Assembly (NCBI GenBank): GCA_015521685.1
Contig: WANT01000030.1
Location: forward strand, 1-64,000
Direction of reading: 5' to 3'
DNA: 64,000 nt
Origin: Aeropyrum sp.
GTDB taxonomy: Archaea; Thermoproteota; Thermoprotei_A; Sulfolobales; Acidilobaceae
Shown: piece by piece, positions 40,460 through 50,393 of the stretch
Position numbering within the stretch: the stretch's first letter is position 1
Layout of the letters: every line of letters starts with the position of its first letter
Position numbers and translations under genes: made by a program
The notes under the pieces: model-generated
Database searches by the model: none
What the model saw: only the letters and a program-made list of their open reading frames with translations
What the model was told of the DNA's origin: nothing

Positions 40460-42244
40460 GTAGCTGCCCTCCTTGTTTATCCTGGGCCTGCCAGTCTGGT
40501 CGTCCTTCCTTACTGTGACTCCCAGCTCCTGGAGTAAGAGGTTCATCCCCGCCTTTACGGGCCTTGGAGTGTTCACCCTACCGTAAACTCCGGGCTCTCC
40601 TGAAACAAGGCTGATTCTGTCGCTTACATAGTCGAGAATCATTAGGTCGTGCTCGACGACCAGTGCTGCGGCCTCTCTAGTCTCTATGACCCTCCTTATT
40701 ATCCTGGCGACGTTGACCCTCTCCTCTACATCGAGGTAAGCGCTTGGCTCGTCCAGCAAGTAGATGTCGGCTTCTCTTGAGAGGGAGACAGCTATAGCTA
40801 GCCTTTGTAGCTCGCCTCCACTCAGGGTTCTAGCCTTACGATCCATCATTCTATCCAGCCTAAGCTTCTTAACCAGCTCGAGATAGAGCCAAGAGCCGGG
40901 GACAACGGCTGCAGGGTTAGCGGCCTTGAGGACCTCGAATACCGTGGCGTCGGGGAGGGCCTCAGGACTTATATACTGGGGCTTATAGCTGACCCTCAAG
41001 CCCTCGACGTAGGGATAGACAGCGCCCTCGGAGGGCTTGAGAACGCCTGCAAGCGTCTTGACGAAGGTTGTTTTACCGATACCATTAGGACCCGCGACTC
41101 CTACTATCTCCCCTCCTGACAGCTCTCCCTCCTCAGCCTCAAGAGTAAAACCCTGTAGCTCGACCTTGAGACTAGTCCACCCCACTATCCTGCGCGGACC
41201 ACCGCTGGGCTTTGCATCGAGGCCTACTTCGGCGGGTTTCCGGAACTTTATGGGCTCCTTCCTCAACCTTATGTTCTCGGCTGGGAGGTATCCTTCTAGG
41301 AATATGTTGATGCCCTCTCTGCTGGAGTAGGGTTTTGAAACAATGCCGTATGCACCTGGCTCGCCGTAGAGGAGGTGTATGTTGTCGCTCAGATAGTCTA
41401 GGACGGAGAGGTCGTGCTCCACTACAACGACATAAGTGCCGGGCCTAGCTGCCCTGGATATTATCTTGGAGACTCGCATCCTCTCCCTTATGTCGAGGTA
41501 GCTTGATGGCTCGTCGAATATGTACACGTTGGCGTCCTTGCTGAGCGTAGCAACTATAAGCATCTTCTGGAGCTCGCCGCCGCTGAGGTGCCTCACATCC
41601 CTATCCAGAACCTTATCCAATCCAATCTCGCTGGCTAGGTCCAGGTATACGCCCTTCTCATCTGCTCTCGCAAGCAAATCTCTTACCCTGCCCTTGAGCC
41701 TCCTAGGTACGAGCTCGACATACTGGATCTTGTGGGCCGTCCTCAGCTTTCCCTCAGACAATTGCTTGAAGTATGTTTGCAGCTCGCTCCCCCTAAACCT
41801 CCTTATGATCTCGTCCCAGCCCGGCTCGGGCCCCTCAACCCTGCCAAGGTTAGGCTTAACCTCCCCTGATAGGATCCTTATGGCGGTCGTCTTCCCAGTG
41901 CCATTCCGGCCGAGCAGGCCGACAACCTGGCCCTCCCTAGGTATAGGGAGCCTGAAAAGCTTGAACCCGTTCACGCCATACCTGTGGACAGCCTCCTCCT
42001 CCAGCTCCTGAGGAAGGTTAACTATGTAGATAGCGTCGAAGGGACAAGCCTTGACGCAGAGGGCACAACCTATACAGGCGTCTTCATATATCACAGGCTT
42101 GCCCCGGGCAGCCATATCGGCGTCTATGGCCACGCCCCTACCACTCTTGTTGACAGGGCAGACACTGATGCACTCGTAGCTGCACTTCCTTGGCTTACAG
42201 ACGTCGTAGTCTATTACTGCTAGCCTCAGCTTCAACGCTGTCAA
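40415..42244 (-). CDS. abce1: Ribosome recycling ATPase ABCE1
   Basis: 609 residues. N-terminal ferredoxin-like domain with two 4Fe-4S clusters (CKPRKCSYECISVCP and CIGCALCVKACP, about 16-70); two ATPase domains with Walker A GRNGTGKTT (about 111) and GPNGIGKTT (about 380), and LSGGELQ signatures in each. Splits ribosomes after termination or rescue. TTG start with GGAGTG upstream; TTG 42235 is an alternative. A TATA box, TCTTTATGAG read on plus at 42291-42300, supports a separate promoter. Confidence 0.96.
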   Translation of the reverse strand: MTALKLRLAVIDYDVCKPRKCSYECISVCPVNKSGRGVAIDADMAARGKPVIYEDACIGCALCVKACPFDAIYIVNLPQELEEEAVHRYGVNGFKLFRLPIPREGQVVGLLGRNGTGKTTAIRILSGEVKPNLGRVEGPEPGWDEIIRRFRGSELQTYFKQLSEGKLRTAHKIQYVELVPRRLKGRVRDLLARADEKGVYLDLASEIGLDKVLDRDVRHLSGGELQKMLIVATLSKDANVYIFDEPSSYLDIRERMRVSKIISRAARPGTYVVVVEHDLSVLDYLSDNIHLLYGEPGAYGIVSKPYSSREGINIFLEGYLPAENIRLRKEPIKFRKPAEVGLDAKPSGGPRRIVGWTSLKVELQGFTLEAEEGELSGGEIVGVAGPNGIGKTTFVKTLAGVLKPSEGAVYPYVEGLRVSYKPQYISPEALPDATVFEVLKAANPAAVVPGSWLYLELVKKLRLDRMMDRKARTLSGGELQRLAIAVSLSREADIYLLDEPSAYLDVEERVNVARIIRRVIETREAAALVVEHDLMILDYVSDRISLVSGEPGVYGRVNTPRPVKAGMNLLLQELGVTVRKDDQTGRPRINKEGSYLDRMQRARKLFYAA

Positions 42245-42373
42245 TACTATCCACTCCTATCAGCCTTTGATTATGCTGGTAGAAGGGAAATCTTTATGAG
42301 GAGGTATAAGCTGCGGAGCCTGTGAAAAACGTGTAATAGTTTTGGGTTTTTGCTTAGGCTGGAGTAGGTGGAG

Positions 42374-43102
42374 TTAGGGCTTGGAGAAGTCGAACTCGTA
42401 GGACTCCCCTGGATTTAGTATCTTCACCTGGGTTGGCACGCACTTCTCCTCGACTCTCTTCTTGAAGTCGCTAGGATCGCCGTAGAGTACCGGGAAGGTG
42501 CCGTAGTGCATGGGTATGGCGACAAGCGGCTTTATCAGCTCTACGGCTTTGGCGGCTTCAACTGGGTCCATTGTGAAGTGGCCACCTATGGGGAGCAGAG
42601 CTACGTGGGGCTTGTAGATCTCACCCACAAGCCTCATATCAAGCGTGACTCCAGTATCGCCCGCGTGGTATACTCTAGCCTCCTTGCCTATAACGACCAC
42701 CCCAGCTGCCACGCCCACGCCGCTGTGGGTCGCTGGCGTGAAGGCAACCTTGAGGCCTAGGTCCTCGAGTATTACGGGCCCCCCTATGTTAGCCCCTATG
42801 ACTCTGCCACTGTTGAACAGCTGGTCTTTGCTCTCACCACTGGACTTCGAGATTTCTTCAGCGACAAGGTCGGCCACCTCATAGACTGCGAGGACCTTGG
42901 CGTTGGGGTTGTTCTTGAAGACCGTGGCTGTGTCCCCAACGTGGTCGAAGTGGCTGTGGGTTACTAGTATTAGATTAACGTCTTTAACTTCCTCCGGCTT
43001 CACGGGCGATTTGGGGTTTGAGAGCCAGGGGTCTATGAGGACCTTCTTACCGTCAATAACAAGCTCGAAGGCGGCGTGACCATAGTATGTTAGCCGGGCC
43101 AT
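42374..43102 (-). CDS. Metallo-beta-lactamase-fold hydrolase (UPF0173)
   Basis: About 242 residues. THSHFDHVGD (about 53-62) is the metal-binding HxHxDH motif; YYGHAAFEL at the start, HAGDTG (about 150) and late PIPMHYGTFPVL (about 200) are UPF0173 signatures. Substrate unknown. ATG 43102 is chosen, with TTG 43117 in frame. Divergent from map; a short T run on the minus strand near 42326-42331 may end this transcript. Confidence 0.9.
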   Translation of the reverse strand: MARLTYYGHAAFELVIDGKKVLIDPWLSNPKSPVKPEEVKDVNLILVTHSHFDHVGDTATVFKNNPNAKVLAVYEVADLVAEEISKSSGESKDQLFNSGRVIGANIGGPVILEDLGLKVAFTPATHSGVGVAAGVVVIGKEARVYHAGDTGVTLDMRLVGEIYKPHVALLPIGGHFTMDPVEAAKAVELIKPLVAIPMHYGTFPVLYGDPSDFKKRVEEKCVPTQVKILNPGESYEFDFSKP

Positions 43103-43154
43103 GTCAGCCAGCCTCAAATTCTAGATTAAGTTATCGTCCGAGGGTTTAACCTAT

Positions 43155-44120
43155 ATGTCTTCCGGGAGTAGAAACCTAGGTTTTAGGTATTGTGTCGTGG
43201 AGCCTCCTGAACAGCTGCTCAAGGCGGGCGTGATAGCCGCTAGGGTTAGGGACGAGTCTAGAGAGCTTGTAAGGTCTGGAGCTAGCTGCCGTGAGATATG
43301 CGAGAAGCTCGAGTCTAGGATAGTAGAGCTGGGGGCGTCGCCCGCCTTCCCTTGCAACATATCGATTAGCCACATCGCAGCCCACTATACTCCAGGTATT
43401 AGGGACGATTGCGTGGTTGGCGAGGATGATGTTGTTAAGATAGATGTGGGTGCCGAGATTGAGGGCTATATTGCTGATACTGCAGTTACTGTCAGCCTGT
43501 CGGAGAAGCACCTAGGTCTTGTGGAGGCTAGCAGGGCGGGGCTAGAGGCGGCAATGAGGGTCCTCAAGCCGGGGGTCAGGCTATACGATATTGGTAAGGC
43601 TGTTGAGTCCGCGGTAAGGGCTCGAGGCTTCAAAGTAATTAAAAACCTGTCAGGCCACACGATAGATCGCTACACGATCCACGCTGGAATAAGCATACCT
43701 AACTACGCTGACAGGGCGGCCTGGATTCGGAGGATCCAGCCCGGCACAATATTCGCTATTGAGCCGTTCACCACCACAGGTAGGGGTTACGTGGTCGAGT
43801 CGTCTACGGTCAACATATACGCCTATACTGGCAAGGGCGCTAGGAAGGCGGTGCTAGGGGAGTTGGAGTCCAGAATTATGGATTACATTGAATCCAAGTT
43901 CAAGACACTCCCATTCACTCCCAGGTGGCTCCCCTCCAACATGGGGAGTCCAAACGAGATCGAGTCAGCCCTCAAGCTTCTAGCCAAGAGGGGTATACTC
44001 CACGCTTACCCGGTACTCGTGGAGGCTGGCAGGGGTGTGGTGGCGCAGAGCGAGCATACGTTCTATGCAACCAAGTCAGGCGTCATTGTCGTTACAGACA
44101 GAGAGCAGCCTGAGCTCTAA
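43155..44120 (+). CDS. map: Methionine aminopeptidase, type II
   Basis: 321 residues. Two-metal pita-bread fold: HIAAHYTP (about 73), KIDVGAEIEGYIADTA (about 95-110, two Asp ligands), SGHTIDRYTIHAGISIPNY (about 170, His ligand) and EPFTTTGRG (about 204, Glu ligand), with the late EHTFY Glu. The archaeal/eukaryotic type II insert is present. Removes initiator methionine. TATA-like GATTAAG at 43124-43130 predicts a leaderless start at ATG 43155. Confidence 0.94.
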   Translation: MSSGSRNLGFRYCVVEPPEQLLKAGVIAARVRDESRELVRSGASCREICEKLESRIVELGASPAFPCNISISHIAAHYTPGIRDDCVVGEDDVVKIDVGAEIEGYIADTAVTVSLSEKHLGLVEASRAGLEAAMRVLKPGVRLYDIGKAVESAVRARGFKVIKNLSGHTIDRYTIHAGISIPNYADRAAWIRRIQPGTIFAIEPFTTTGRGYVVESSTVNIYAYTGKGARKAVLGELESRIMDYIESKFKTLPFTPRWLPSNMGSPNEIESALKLLAKRGILHAYPVLVEAGRGVVAQSEHTFYATKSGVIVVTDREQPEL

Positions 44121-44132
44121 TGTGGGATGAGA

Positions 44133-44175
44133 CTATATCCATTATTAAATTAGGGCCCATACCCCAAGGATATAG
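44133..44175 (+). promoter_or_regulatory. Promoter of DUF1512 operon within inverted repeat
   Basis: TTATTAAATTA (44142-44152) is the TATA element; predicted start near 44173. CTATATCC (44133-44140) and GGATATAG (44168-44175) flank it as perfect eight-base inverted arms, a layout compatible with regulator binding. Confidence 0.4.
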
Positions 44176-44210
44176 CCAATGGGGTTGCTTAAGATAGGGG
44201 GTTTAAGAGG

Positions 44211-45329
44211 GTGCCGGAACTACCCGCTAACCTCCCAGACTGGATATCAGCTATAAGCCAGCTACTGTTAGTTCTGATATTCGTGGCTCTATTCACCGGT
44301 GCCAACCAGAGGCTGCAGGTCTACCTGTGGAGCAGAGACATTAGAGCGAAGCTAAATATACTCGAGGCGTTCGCTGGGGAGGCTAGAAAGAAGACGCTGG
44401 AATATATGGCTTCCTCGGGCGCTAAGGAGGCGGAGTCGACTCTCAAAAGGCTTACCGACTTCTTCGTCATATCTCCAGTAGACATCGAGCCAGTGGACAT
44501 AATAAGGAGGCTAGAGCACCTCGTCAACCTAAGGCAGAGGAGGTTCAAGGAGGAAGTCGCCAAGATCATGCCAGAGTCCGACGACGTCGTGAGGAGCAAG
44601 GCGGAGGTGGCCGTGGAGATAACCTCAGCCCTAACATTCATAAGCAAGTTCGTGAGGCACCTCCTACTAACTGGTGAGAAGACTAGGAACTGGATACTCA
44701 TAATGCAGCTACAGCTACTGATGCCTCTGATACTAAAAATGGCCGACACCTACAGGAGAGCCCTCTACGACTTCCTCAAGGGAGTCCCTATTGGCGACTC
44801 GGCGGGGCCGATGGTGGCGTTGAGACTCGCGGGTGTTGATGCTTCTTGGGAGAGGATTGAGGAGGAGACCGTCTACACGGTCAAGAGGATAGACGGTAGG
44901 GAGGTATACATAGTCAAGGCTGAGGGCCCGGGTAGTAGTGTTGGCAGGCCGGGCTCGGCCACTGAGAGGCTGATCGAGAAGCTAGTTGCTGGAGGTAAGA
45001 AACCCAGGCTCCTCATAACCGTGGACGCCGCCCTCAAGCTCGAGGGGGAGGAGAGCGGCTCTGTAGCAGAGGGTGTTGGCGCTGCCATCGGTGATATAGG
45101 GCCTGAGAAGATCAGATTCGAGAGGGTTAGCGTCAAGTATGGAATTGCTCTTAGAGCTGTAGCGATCAAAATGAGCCTCGAGGAGGCGATCCTGGGGATG
45201 AATGAGAAGATAGCTAGGGGTGTGGAGAAGGCTGTGGAGACGGTAAGGTCGATGATCAGCAGGGAGTCTAGGGAGGGTGATGTGGTAGTGGTTGTGGGCG
45301 TTGGGAACACTGTTGGGGTGGGCCAGTAG
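44211..45329 (+). CDS. DUF1512 membrane-anchored protein
   Basis: 372 residues. One N-terminal membrane helix (about 15-30, ISQLLLVLIFVALFTGANQ) followed by a helical, charged region (to about 215) and a C-terminal domain rich in Gly/Val strands (LLITVDAALKLEGEESGSVAEGVGAAIGDIGPEKIRFERVSVKYG). Matches the archaeal DUF1512 family of unknown function. GTG start with the purine-rich TTAAGAGG before it. Its stop touches the next gene's start. Confidence 0.8.
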   Translation: MPELPANLPDWISAISQLLLVLIFVALFTGANQRLQVYLWSRDIRAKLNILEAFAGEARKKTLEYMASSGAKEAESTLKRLTDFFVISPVDIEPVDIIRRLEHLVNLRQRRFKEEVAKIMPESDDVVRSKAEVAVEITSALTFISKFVRHLLLTGEKTRNWILIMQLQLLMPLILKMADTYRRALYDFLKGVPIGDSAGPMVALRLAGVDASWERIEEETVYTVKRIDGREVYIVKAEGPGSSVGRPGSATERLIEKLVAGGKKPRLLITVDAALKLEGEESGSVAEGVGAAIGDIGPEKIRFERVSVKYGIALRAVAIKMSLEEAILGMNEKIARGVEKAVETVRSMISRESREGDVVVVVGVGNTVGVGQ

Positions 45330-45649
45330 TGTTTCACGAGGGGACCCCCTTAGAGTGGCTGCAGCCTCTCCTATTCGTGTTCATACTGGGCCTCACGATA
45401 GCTCTCATGGTGAGGCAGGCGTCTGAGATGAAAAAGCTGGAGCAGACGGTGTCTAAGAAGAGAGAGTTCATTACTGTGATAAGTTGTGGCGATAAGGAGG
45501 TTAGGCGCCCCTTCAAGGAGGGGGACTTTGTGGGCAAGAAGGTTAGCGAGTGTGATGGGGGCGAGGGCCTGATACACTATATAATCGTCAAGGAGGAGAA
45601 GAAGGAGGAGAAGTCCTCCAAGGGTTTAAAGTCTCTATTCAAAATATAG
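45329..45649 (+). CDS. Small membrane-anchored protein coupled to DUF1512
   Basis: 106 residues: one N-terminal membrane helix (about 10-28) and a soluble part with FITVISCGDKEVRRPFKEGDFVGKKVSEC, two cysteines about 25 residues apart, and a lysine-rich tail. I recognise it as the conserved crenarchaeal companion of DUF1512 but know no function. Its start codon overlaps the DUF1512 stop by one base. metG follows 21 bases later. Confidence 0.75.
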   Translation: MFHEGTPLEWLQPLLFVFILGLTIALMVRQASEMKKLEQTVSKKREFITVISCGDKEVRRPFKEGDFVGKKVSECDGGEGLIHYIIVKEEKKEEKSSKGLKSLFKI

Positions 45650-45670
45650 CTTACCCCAAGGGTCAGCTTA

Positions 45671-47389
45671 ATGGGCAAGTATATAGTAACCTCAGCTTGG
45701 CCCTACGTCAACCACGTACCTCACCTCGGAACCCTAGTCGGCAGCATACTTAGCGCCGACATATACGCACGATACCTGCGGCTCAGAGGCCACGACGTGG
45801 TATTCGTAAGTGGTAGTGACGAGCACGGCACCCCCATAGAGCTGGAGGCCCGCAAGAAGGGGGTGGAGCCAAAGGAGCTCACGGACCAAGTCCACAGCTA
45901 TGACGTCGAGATGTGGAACCGTTACGGGATCACTTTCGACAACTATTCTAGGACTGAGAGCGCTGTGCACAAGGAGTTCGTTATGGGATTCATGAAGAAG
46001 CTCGAGGAGAACGGCTATATATTCTCCCAGGAAGAGGTGCTCCCATTTTGCGAGAACGACGATATGTTCCTCCCCGACAGATTTGTGGAGGGCACGTGCC
46101 CATACTGCGGATACGAGAGGGCCCGTGGAGACCAGTGCGATGAGTGCGGAAGGCTGCTCCACCCCACAGAGCTGAAGAACCCCAGGTGCTCCCTATGCGG
46201 TGCAACACCGAAATACAAGTCAACGAGGCACTGGTTCATAGACCTCAGGAAGGTGCAGGACAGGCTTCTAAACTGGCTAGAAAACCATAGCGAGCTTCAG
46301 GATAACGTGAAGAAATTCAGCCTCAATTGGGTGGCGCAGGGGCTCAAACCGAGGAGTGTGACTAGGGACTTGAAGTGGGGAGTGCCAGCGCCCTTCGAGG
46401 GAGCGGAGGGTAAGACCATCTATGTTTGGTTCGACGCCCTGCTGGGCTATGTTAGCGCCACGAAGGAGTACTTCCTAGAGTCTCGGGGCGACGCCGAGGA
46501 GTGGAAGAACTGGTGGTGGAGTGAGGAAGTCAAGACGATCTACTTCATCGGAAAGGATAACATACCGTTCCACGCCATCATACTCCCAGCGCTTTTCATG
46601 GCAAGCCACGACCCCTACACGTTGCCTTGGAGGATAAGCGCTACTGAATACCTCATGTTCGAGGGGCAGCAGTTCAGCAAGAGCAGGAGGATCGGTGTTT
46701 GGATAGACGAGGCGCTCGAGATTGCACCAGCCGACTACTGGAGGTGGGTCCTAGCTAGGATGAGGCCTGAGGCCAGGGATACCAACTTCACGTGGAAGGA
46801 GTTCTATAGAATAGTTAATACTGAGCTTAACGACGACATAGGGAACTTCGTGAACAGGGTTCTAAGCCTAGTTAGGAGCAGGATGAGCGGGGTAGCGCCC
46901 GAACCCGAGGATTTGGGCGAGTACGCATCGTTCGTAGAGCGTGTGAGGACCGCTGCATGGAGGGTGGCCGAGGACCTTGATAGGATTAGGATAAAGAAGG
47001 CCACTGAGGGGATATTAGAGATAGCTAGAGAGGGGAACGGCTTCCTCAACAAGACAGAGCCATGGAGGCTTATGAGGGAGGATAGGGAGGAGGGTGTGAG
47101 GGTCCTCACTGCAGCCCTCTATGCAGTCAAAACCCTAGCGCACCTCCTTGCCCCCTTCACGCCTGAGGCGGCTGATAGGCTTTGGTCGATGCTGGGTATG
47201 GCGGGCAGCGTTCATGAGGCGGTGTGGGACGAGTGGCTCGACAGGAACGTGCCTGGAGGGTCGCGGATACGTGAGGTAAAGCCACTCTTCACCAAGCTAC
47301 CGGAAGACTTCTTAGATAGGGTTGATGAGATAGTGGCTGAGGCGAGGTCTAGAGCCGCTAGCAAGAGGCCTCCACTCCTAAGAGATTAA
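45671..47389 (+). CDS. metG: Methionyl-tRNA synthetase
   Basis: 572 residues. HIGH-type HLGT in [11 protein letters not shown] (about 12-22), zinc knuckles CPYCG...CDECG and CSLCG (about 142-180), KMSKS-type FSKSR (about 336-340) and the anticodon-binding helical domain. The C-terminal EMAP-like tRNA-binding domain of longer forms is absent, as in many archaea. Charges tRNA-Met. ATG start. Confidence 0.95.
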   Translation: MGKYIVTSAWPYVNHVPHLGTLVGSILSADIYARYLRLRGHDVVFVSGSDEHGTPIELEARKKGVEPKELTDQVHSYDVEMWNRYGITFDNYSRTESAVHKEFVMGFMKKLEENGYIFSQEEVLPFCENDDMFLPDRFVEGTCPYCGYERARGDQCDECGRLLHPTELKNPRCSLCGATPKYKSTRHWFIDLRKVQDRLLNWLENHSELQDNVKKFSLNWVAQGLKPRSVTRDLKWGVPAPFEGAEGKTIYVWFDALLGYVSATKEYFLESRGDAEEWKNWWWSEEVKTIYFIGKDNIPFHAIILPALFMASHDPYTLPWRISATEYLMFEGQQFSKSRRIGVWIDEALEIAPADYWRWVLARMRPEARDTNFTWKEFYRIVNTELNDDIGNFVNRVLSLVRSRMSGVAPEPEDLGEYASFVERVRTAAWRVAEDLDRIRIKKATEGILEIAREGNGFLNKTEPWRLMREDREEGVRVLTAALYAVKTLAHLLAPFTPEAADRLWSMLGMAGSVHEAVWDEWLDRNVPGGSRIREVKPLFTKLPEDFLDRVDEIVAEARSRAASKRPPLLRD

Positions 47390-47470
47390 TATCCTCTGGT
47401 TTGGAGGCGTCGGTTTTCTCGGGCATAGTAGTTAAAAGGGTCTATACTAATAAGGGGGGTCGGGGGTAGA

Positions 47471-47827
47471 GTGTTGAGTAGCGCCAGCAGCGAGCAGGTG
47501 AGGACGGTAGATCTAGGTGAGATGGGTAGCGGCGAGGTTCTGTCTGACTGGTATAATCCTCTGATTAAGAGGAGGGAGGTTATTATCAGGGTCCGCCACG
47601 ACCTTAAATCAACTCCTATGAGGATTCTCCTGAGGCAGAAGCTATCCGAGGTATTCGGAGTCGACATTAAGAGGTTGTATATTAGGTTCATCAAGACAGA
47701 GTATGGCGCAGGAGTGAGCACGGTAAGAGTCCATATCTACGACTCTCCCGAGAAGGCGCTTTCCTTCGAGCCAGAATATATCATAGAGAGGAATGGTGGA
47801 GTGGATCCCTTCCAGGAGGAGGGGTGA
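47471..47827 (+). CDS. rps24e: Ribosomal protein S24e
   Basis: 118 residues: [69 protein letters not shown] is clear S24e. Slightly longer N-terminus than usual from the GTG start; TTG 47474 is equally possible. S27ae follows after six bases. Confidence 0.94.
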   Translation: MLSSASSEQVRTVDLGEMGSGEVLSDWYNPLIKRREVIIRVRHDLKSTPMRILLRQKLSEVFGVDIKRLYIRFIKTEYGAGVSTVRVHIYDSPEKALSFEPEYIIERNGGVDPFQEEG

Positions 47828-47833
47828 TGAAGC

Positions 47834-48019
47834 ATGGCAGACAAGGAGCTGAAGACGTACGTTCACAAGCTATACGAGGTGGACTATGAGAAGGGCGTTA
47901 TAAAACTGAAGAACAAGAGGTGTCCTAGGTGCGGGAGCATAATGGCGCACCACGTGAAGCCTGTGGAGAGGTGGCACTGCGGGAAGTGCGGCTATACAGA
48001 GTTCTTAACCAGGAAATGA
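47834..48019 (+). CDS. rps27ae: Ribosomal protein S27ae
   Basis: 61 residues with a C4 zinc ribbon: CPRCG (about 30-34) and CGKCG (about 49-53). Lacks the ubiquitin fusion of eukaryotes, as normal in archaea. ATG start with GGAGGAGGGGTGATG upstream as SD. Kae1 follows after 15 bases. Confidence 0.95.
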   Translation: MADKELKTYVHKLYEVDYEKGVIKLKNKRCPRCGSIMAHHVKPVERWHCGKCGYTEFLTRK

Positions 48020-48034
48020 TGGGTAGGCAGGGTT

Positions 48035-49075
48035 ATGCCTAGCAGGCCCCGAGACGAAACCATAGTCCTGGGGATAGAGTCTACTGCCCACACTTTTGGC
48101 GTGGGTATCGTCTCCGACAATCCTCCCTACATTCTCGCGGATGTAAGGCGCAAGTGGGAGCCCCGCTCTGGCGGCATACTGCCCAGAGAGGTCGCTGAAT
48201 ACTTCTCCAAGGTGGCGGGCGAGGCCGTCGAAGAAGCGTTAGGGAGCGCTGGCTTATCAATTAAGGAGATCTCAGCTATAGCTGTATCCCTAGGCCCTGG
48301 CATGGGGCCAGCCCTAAGAGTGGGGGCCACAGTAGCGAGAGCTCTAGCCCTAAAGCATGGGAAGCCACTAGTCCCTGTTAACCATGCTGTGGCTCACATT
48401 GAAGTAGCTAGGTGGTCTACAGGGCTAAGAGATCCCGTGGCTCTGTATGTAGCGGGTGGTAACACGACTGTTGTTTCCTTCGTGGACAGAAGGTACAGGG
48501 TGTTCGGGGAGACTCTAGACATAGCACTTGGCAACTTGCTTGACACCTTCGCCAGGGAGGCGGGAATAGCCCCGCCTTACATAGTCAGCGGGCAGCACGC
48601 TGTAGACGTGTGTGCAGAGGGCGGTGAGTTCATTGAAGGGATTCCCTATGTTGTCAAGGGACAGGACGTCTCTTTCTCAGGCATTCTAACGGCCTCTCTA
48701 AAACTGCTGAAGAGGGGTGCTCGGCTGAGGGATGTCTGCTACACGCTCAGGGAGGTGGCATTTTCAAGTGTTGTAGAGGTGACTGAGAGGTGTGTGGCGC
48801 ATACCGGCAAAAAGCAGGTAACACTAACTGGAGGTGTCGCTGCCAACAAGTTGCTGAACTCTAAGATGGAGGCCATGGCGTCGCTTCAAGACGCTGTCTA
48901 CAAGCCTGTGGATGTCAGGCTTAGCGGCGACAATGGAGTAATGATAGCTGTAACTGGGCTGGCGGCCTTTAGGAGCGGTGTAACTGTGGAGCCTGAGAAG
49001 GCCTTCATAAGGCAGAAGTGGAGGATAGACGAGGTAGATATACCTTGGTATCCGTGGATGCCTGGATTGGGCTGA
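48035..49075 (+). CDS. kae1: KEOPS catalytic subunit Kae1 (TsaD)
   Basis: 346 residues, ASKHA fold. GIESTAHTFGVG start, metal-binding NHAVAHIEVA (about 107-116, HxxxH), AGGNTTVVS, and late TGGVAANKLL and GDNGVMIA. Transfers threonylcarbamoyl to A37 of ANN-decoding tRNAs. ATG start. The 3' end overlaps bud32; pcc1 is encoded 3 kb downstream, so three of the four classic KEOPS subunits cluster here. Confidence 0.95.
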   Translation: MPSRPRDETIVLGIESTAHTFGVGIVSDNPPYILADVRRKWEPRSGGILPREVAEYFSKVAGEAVEEALGSAGLSIKEISAIAVSLGPGMGPALRVGATVARALALKHGKPLVPVNHAVAHIEVARWSTGLRDPVALYVAGGNTTVVSFVDRRYRVFGETLDIALGNLLDTFAREAGIAPPYIVSGQHAVDVCAEGGEFIEGIPYVVKGQDVSFSGILTASLKLLKRGARLRDVCYTLREVAFSSVVEVTERCVAHTGKKQVTLTGGVAANKLLNSKMEAMASLQDAVYKPVDVRLSGDNGVMIAVTGLAAFRSGVTVEPEKAFIRQKWRIDEVDIPWYPWMPGLG

Positions 49076-49731
49076 ACCTGGAGGAGCTCCCCCTAATCAA
49101 AAGGGGGGCTGAGTCGGAGATAAGGAGGGGCAGGTTCCTCGGCGTTGATGCAGTGTATAAGATAAGGGTTAGAAAGCCATACATGCACCCAAGGCTCGCT
49201 GAGAGCCTTGCTAGGGCTAGAACCAAGCGTGAGGCCAAGATAATAGCTGCCGCGAGGAGGGGGGGCGTGAGCGCTCCTGCCCTCCTCGCCGTCTTCCCCT
49301 CACTAGCCGTCTTAATTATGGAATACGTGGAGGGCAGGCTTCTGAAGGACGAGGTAGATAGGTTGGGAGGAGGTTTGAGACCAGTTATCAATAAAGCTGG
49401 CGAGACCCTAGGCAGGCTCCACAGGCTTGGGATAGTTCATGGGGATCCGACGACATCAAACTACATTTTGTCCCGCGGAGTCCCGGTCCTGATAGATTAC
49501 GGCCTCTCGGAGTTTTCTGAAAGCATTGAGGATAGGGCTGTCGATCTCCACCTTTTCCGTAGGGCGGCATCCTCGACGCACGCCTCGATAGCCGACAGTC
49601 TTTACAAGTGGTACGTCGAGGGATACCTCTCTGAGATGGGGCTTGAGGGGGAGAGGGTTGTCAATAGGGCTGAAGAGGTAAGGCTTAGGGGCCGCTATGT
49701 CAGGGAGAGAAAGAAGACTGTCTGGGGGTGA
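49054..49731 (+). CDS. bud32: KEOPS kinase Bud32
   Basis: About 225 residues, a mini RIO-like kinase: IKRGAESEI (about 13), YKIRVRKPYMHPRLAES with the ATP lysine, MEYVEGRLL hinge, VHGDPTTSNYIL catalytic loop (about 130) and LIDYGLSEF metal site (about 150). Acts with Kae1 as ATPase. The start is uncertain: GTG 49054 (chosen), TTG 49045 or GTG 49018, overlapping kae1 by 22-58 bases. Separate gene, not the fused Kae1-Bud32 of some euryarchaea. Confidence 0.92.
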   Translation: MDAWIGLNLEELPLIKRGAESEIRRGRFLGVDAVYKIRVRKPYMHPRLAESLARARTKREAKIIAAARRGGVSAPALLAVFPSLAVLIMEYVEGRLLKDEVDRLGGGLRPVINKAGETLGRLHRLGIVHGDPTTSNYILSRGVPVLIDYGLSEFSESIEDRAVDLHLFRRAASSTHASIADSLYKWYVEGYLSEMGLEGERVVNRAEEVRLRGRYVRERKKTVWG

Positions 49732-50318
49732 AGCCGTGGTTGGAGCCTCCGAGACTCGTTTACATTGTTACAGGCAATGAGGGTAAGTTTAGGGAGGCTT
49801 CCAGGATTCTAGGAGAATATGGTATCGAGGCTAGGCAGGCTAGGCTAGTTAAAGTCGAGATCCAGTCGGACAGGCTCGAGGATATTGCGTTGAAGGCTGC
49901 CAGGATAGCTTACGTGCAGCTTAGAAGGCCACTGATAGTGGAGGATGCTGGCCTCTTCATCGACTCCCTAAGAGGGTTTCCGGGGCCCTATAGTGATTAT
50001 GTATATAGGACGATAGGCATCGAGGGAATCCTGAACCTGCTACAAGGCCGGGGAAGGAGTGCCTGCTTTAGGAGTGCGGTAGCGTATGTAGCTCCAATGG
50101 CCGAAAAAGTCTTCTCAGGTGAGGTGTGCGGTCGGATAGCCGAAGAGCCCAGGGGCTCTGAGGGTTTCGGCTTCGACCCCATATTCATACCTGAAGGCTA
50201 CAGCCAGACGTTCGCTGAGCTGGGTATAGGGGTGAAGAACAGGGTGAGCCACAGGGCCCAAGCTCTGAGGAAGCTCGCATCATGGCTGGTCGGGGCTGCT
50301 CATACTGGTGGGTGGTGA
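49728..50318 (+). CDS. rdgB: XTP/dITP diphosphatase
   Basis: 196 residues, Ham1/RdgB family: VTGNEGKFREASRIL start, VEDAGLFIDSLRGFPGPYSDYV (about 65-86) and SEGFGFDPIFIPEG (about 141-154). Removes deaminated purine nucleotides. GTG start overlapping the bud32 stop by four bases (translational coupling). Confidence 0.94.
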   Translation: MKPWLEPPRLVYIVTGNEGKFREASRILGEYGIEARQARLVKVEIQSDRLEDIALKAARIAYVQLRRPLIVEDAGLFIDSLRGFPGPYSDYVYRTIGIEGILNLLQGRGRSACFRSAVAYVAPMAEKVFSGEVCGRIAEEPRGSEGFGFDPIFIPEGYSQTFAELGIGVKNRVSHRAQALRKLASWLVGAAHTGGW

Positions 50319-50326
50319 GGAAGGAT

Positions 50327-50336
50327 TCTTTATAAT
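50327..50336 (+). promoter_or_regulatory. TATA box of rps15 operon
   Basis: TCTTTATAAT centred near 50332; start expected near 50358, leader about 36 bases containing GGAGGGTGATT as SD for the TTG at 50394. Confidence 0.5.
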
Positions 50337-50393
50337 CCCTCGAGCCTACCCAACTGGACAGGATTAGGCTGGAGTTTGGAGGGTGATTAGGGC

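Noticed and set aside
41520-42011. 163-codon plus-strand open frame
   Set aside because: Antisense to ABCE1 with no recognisable domain.
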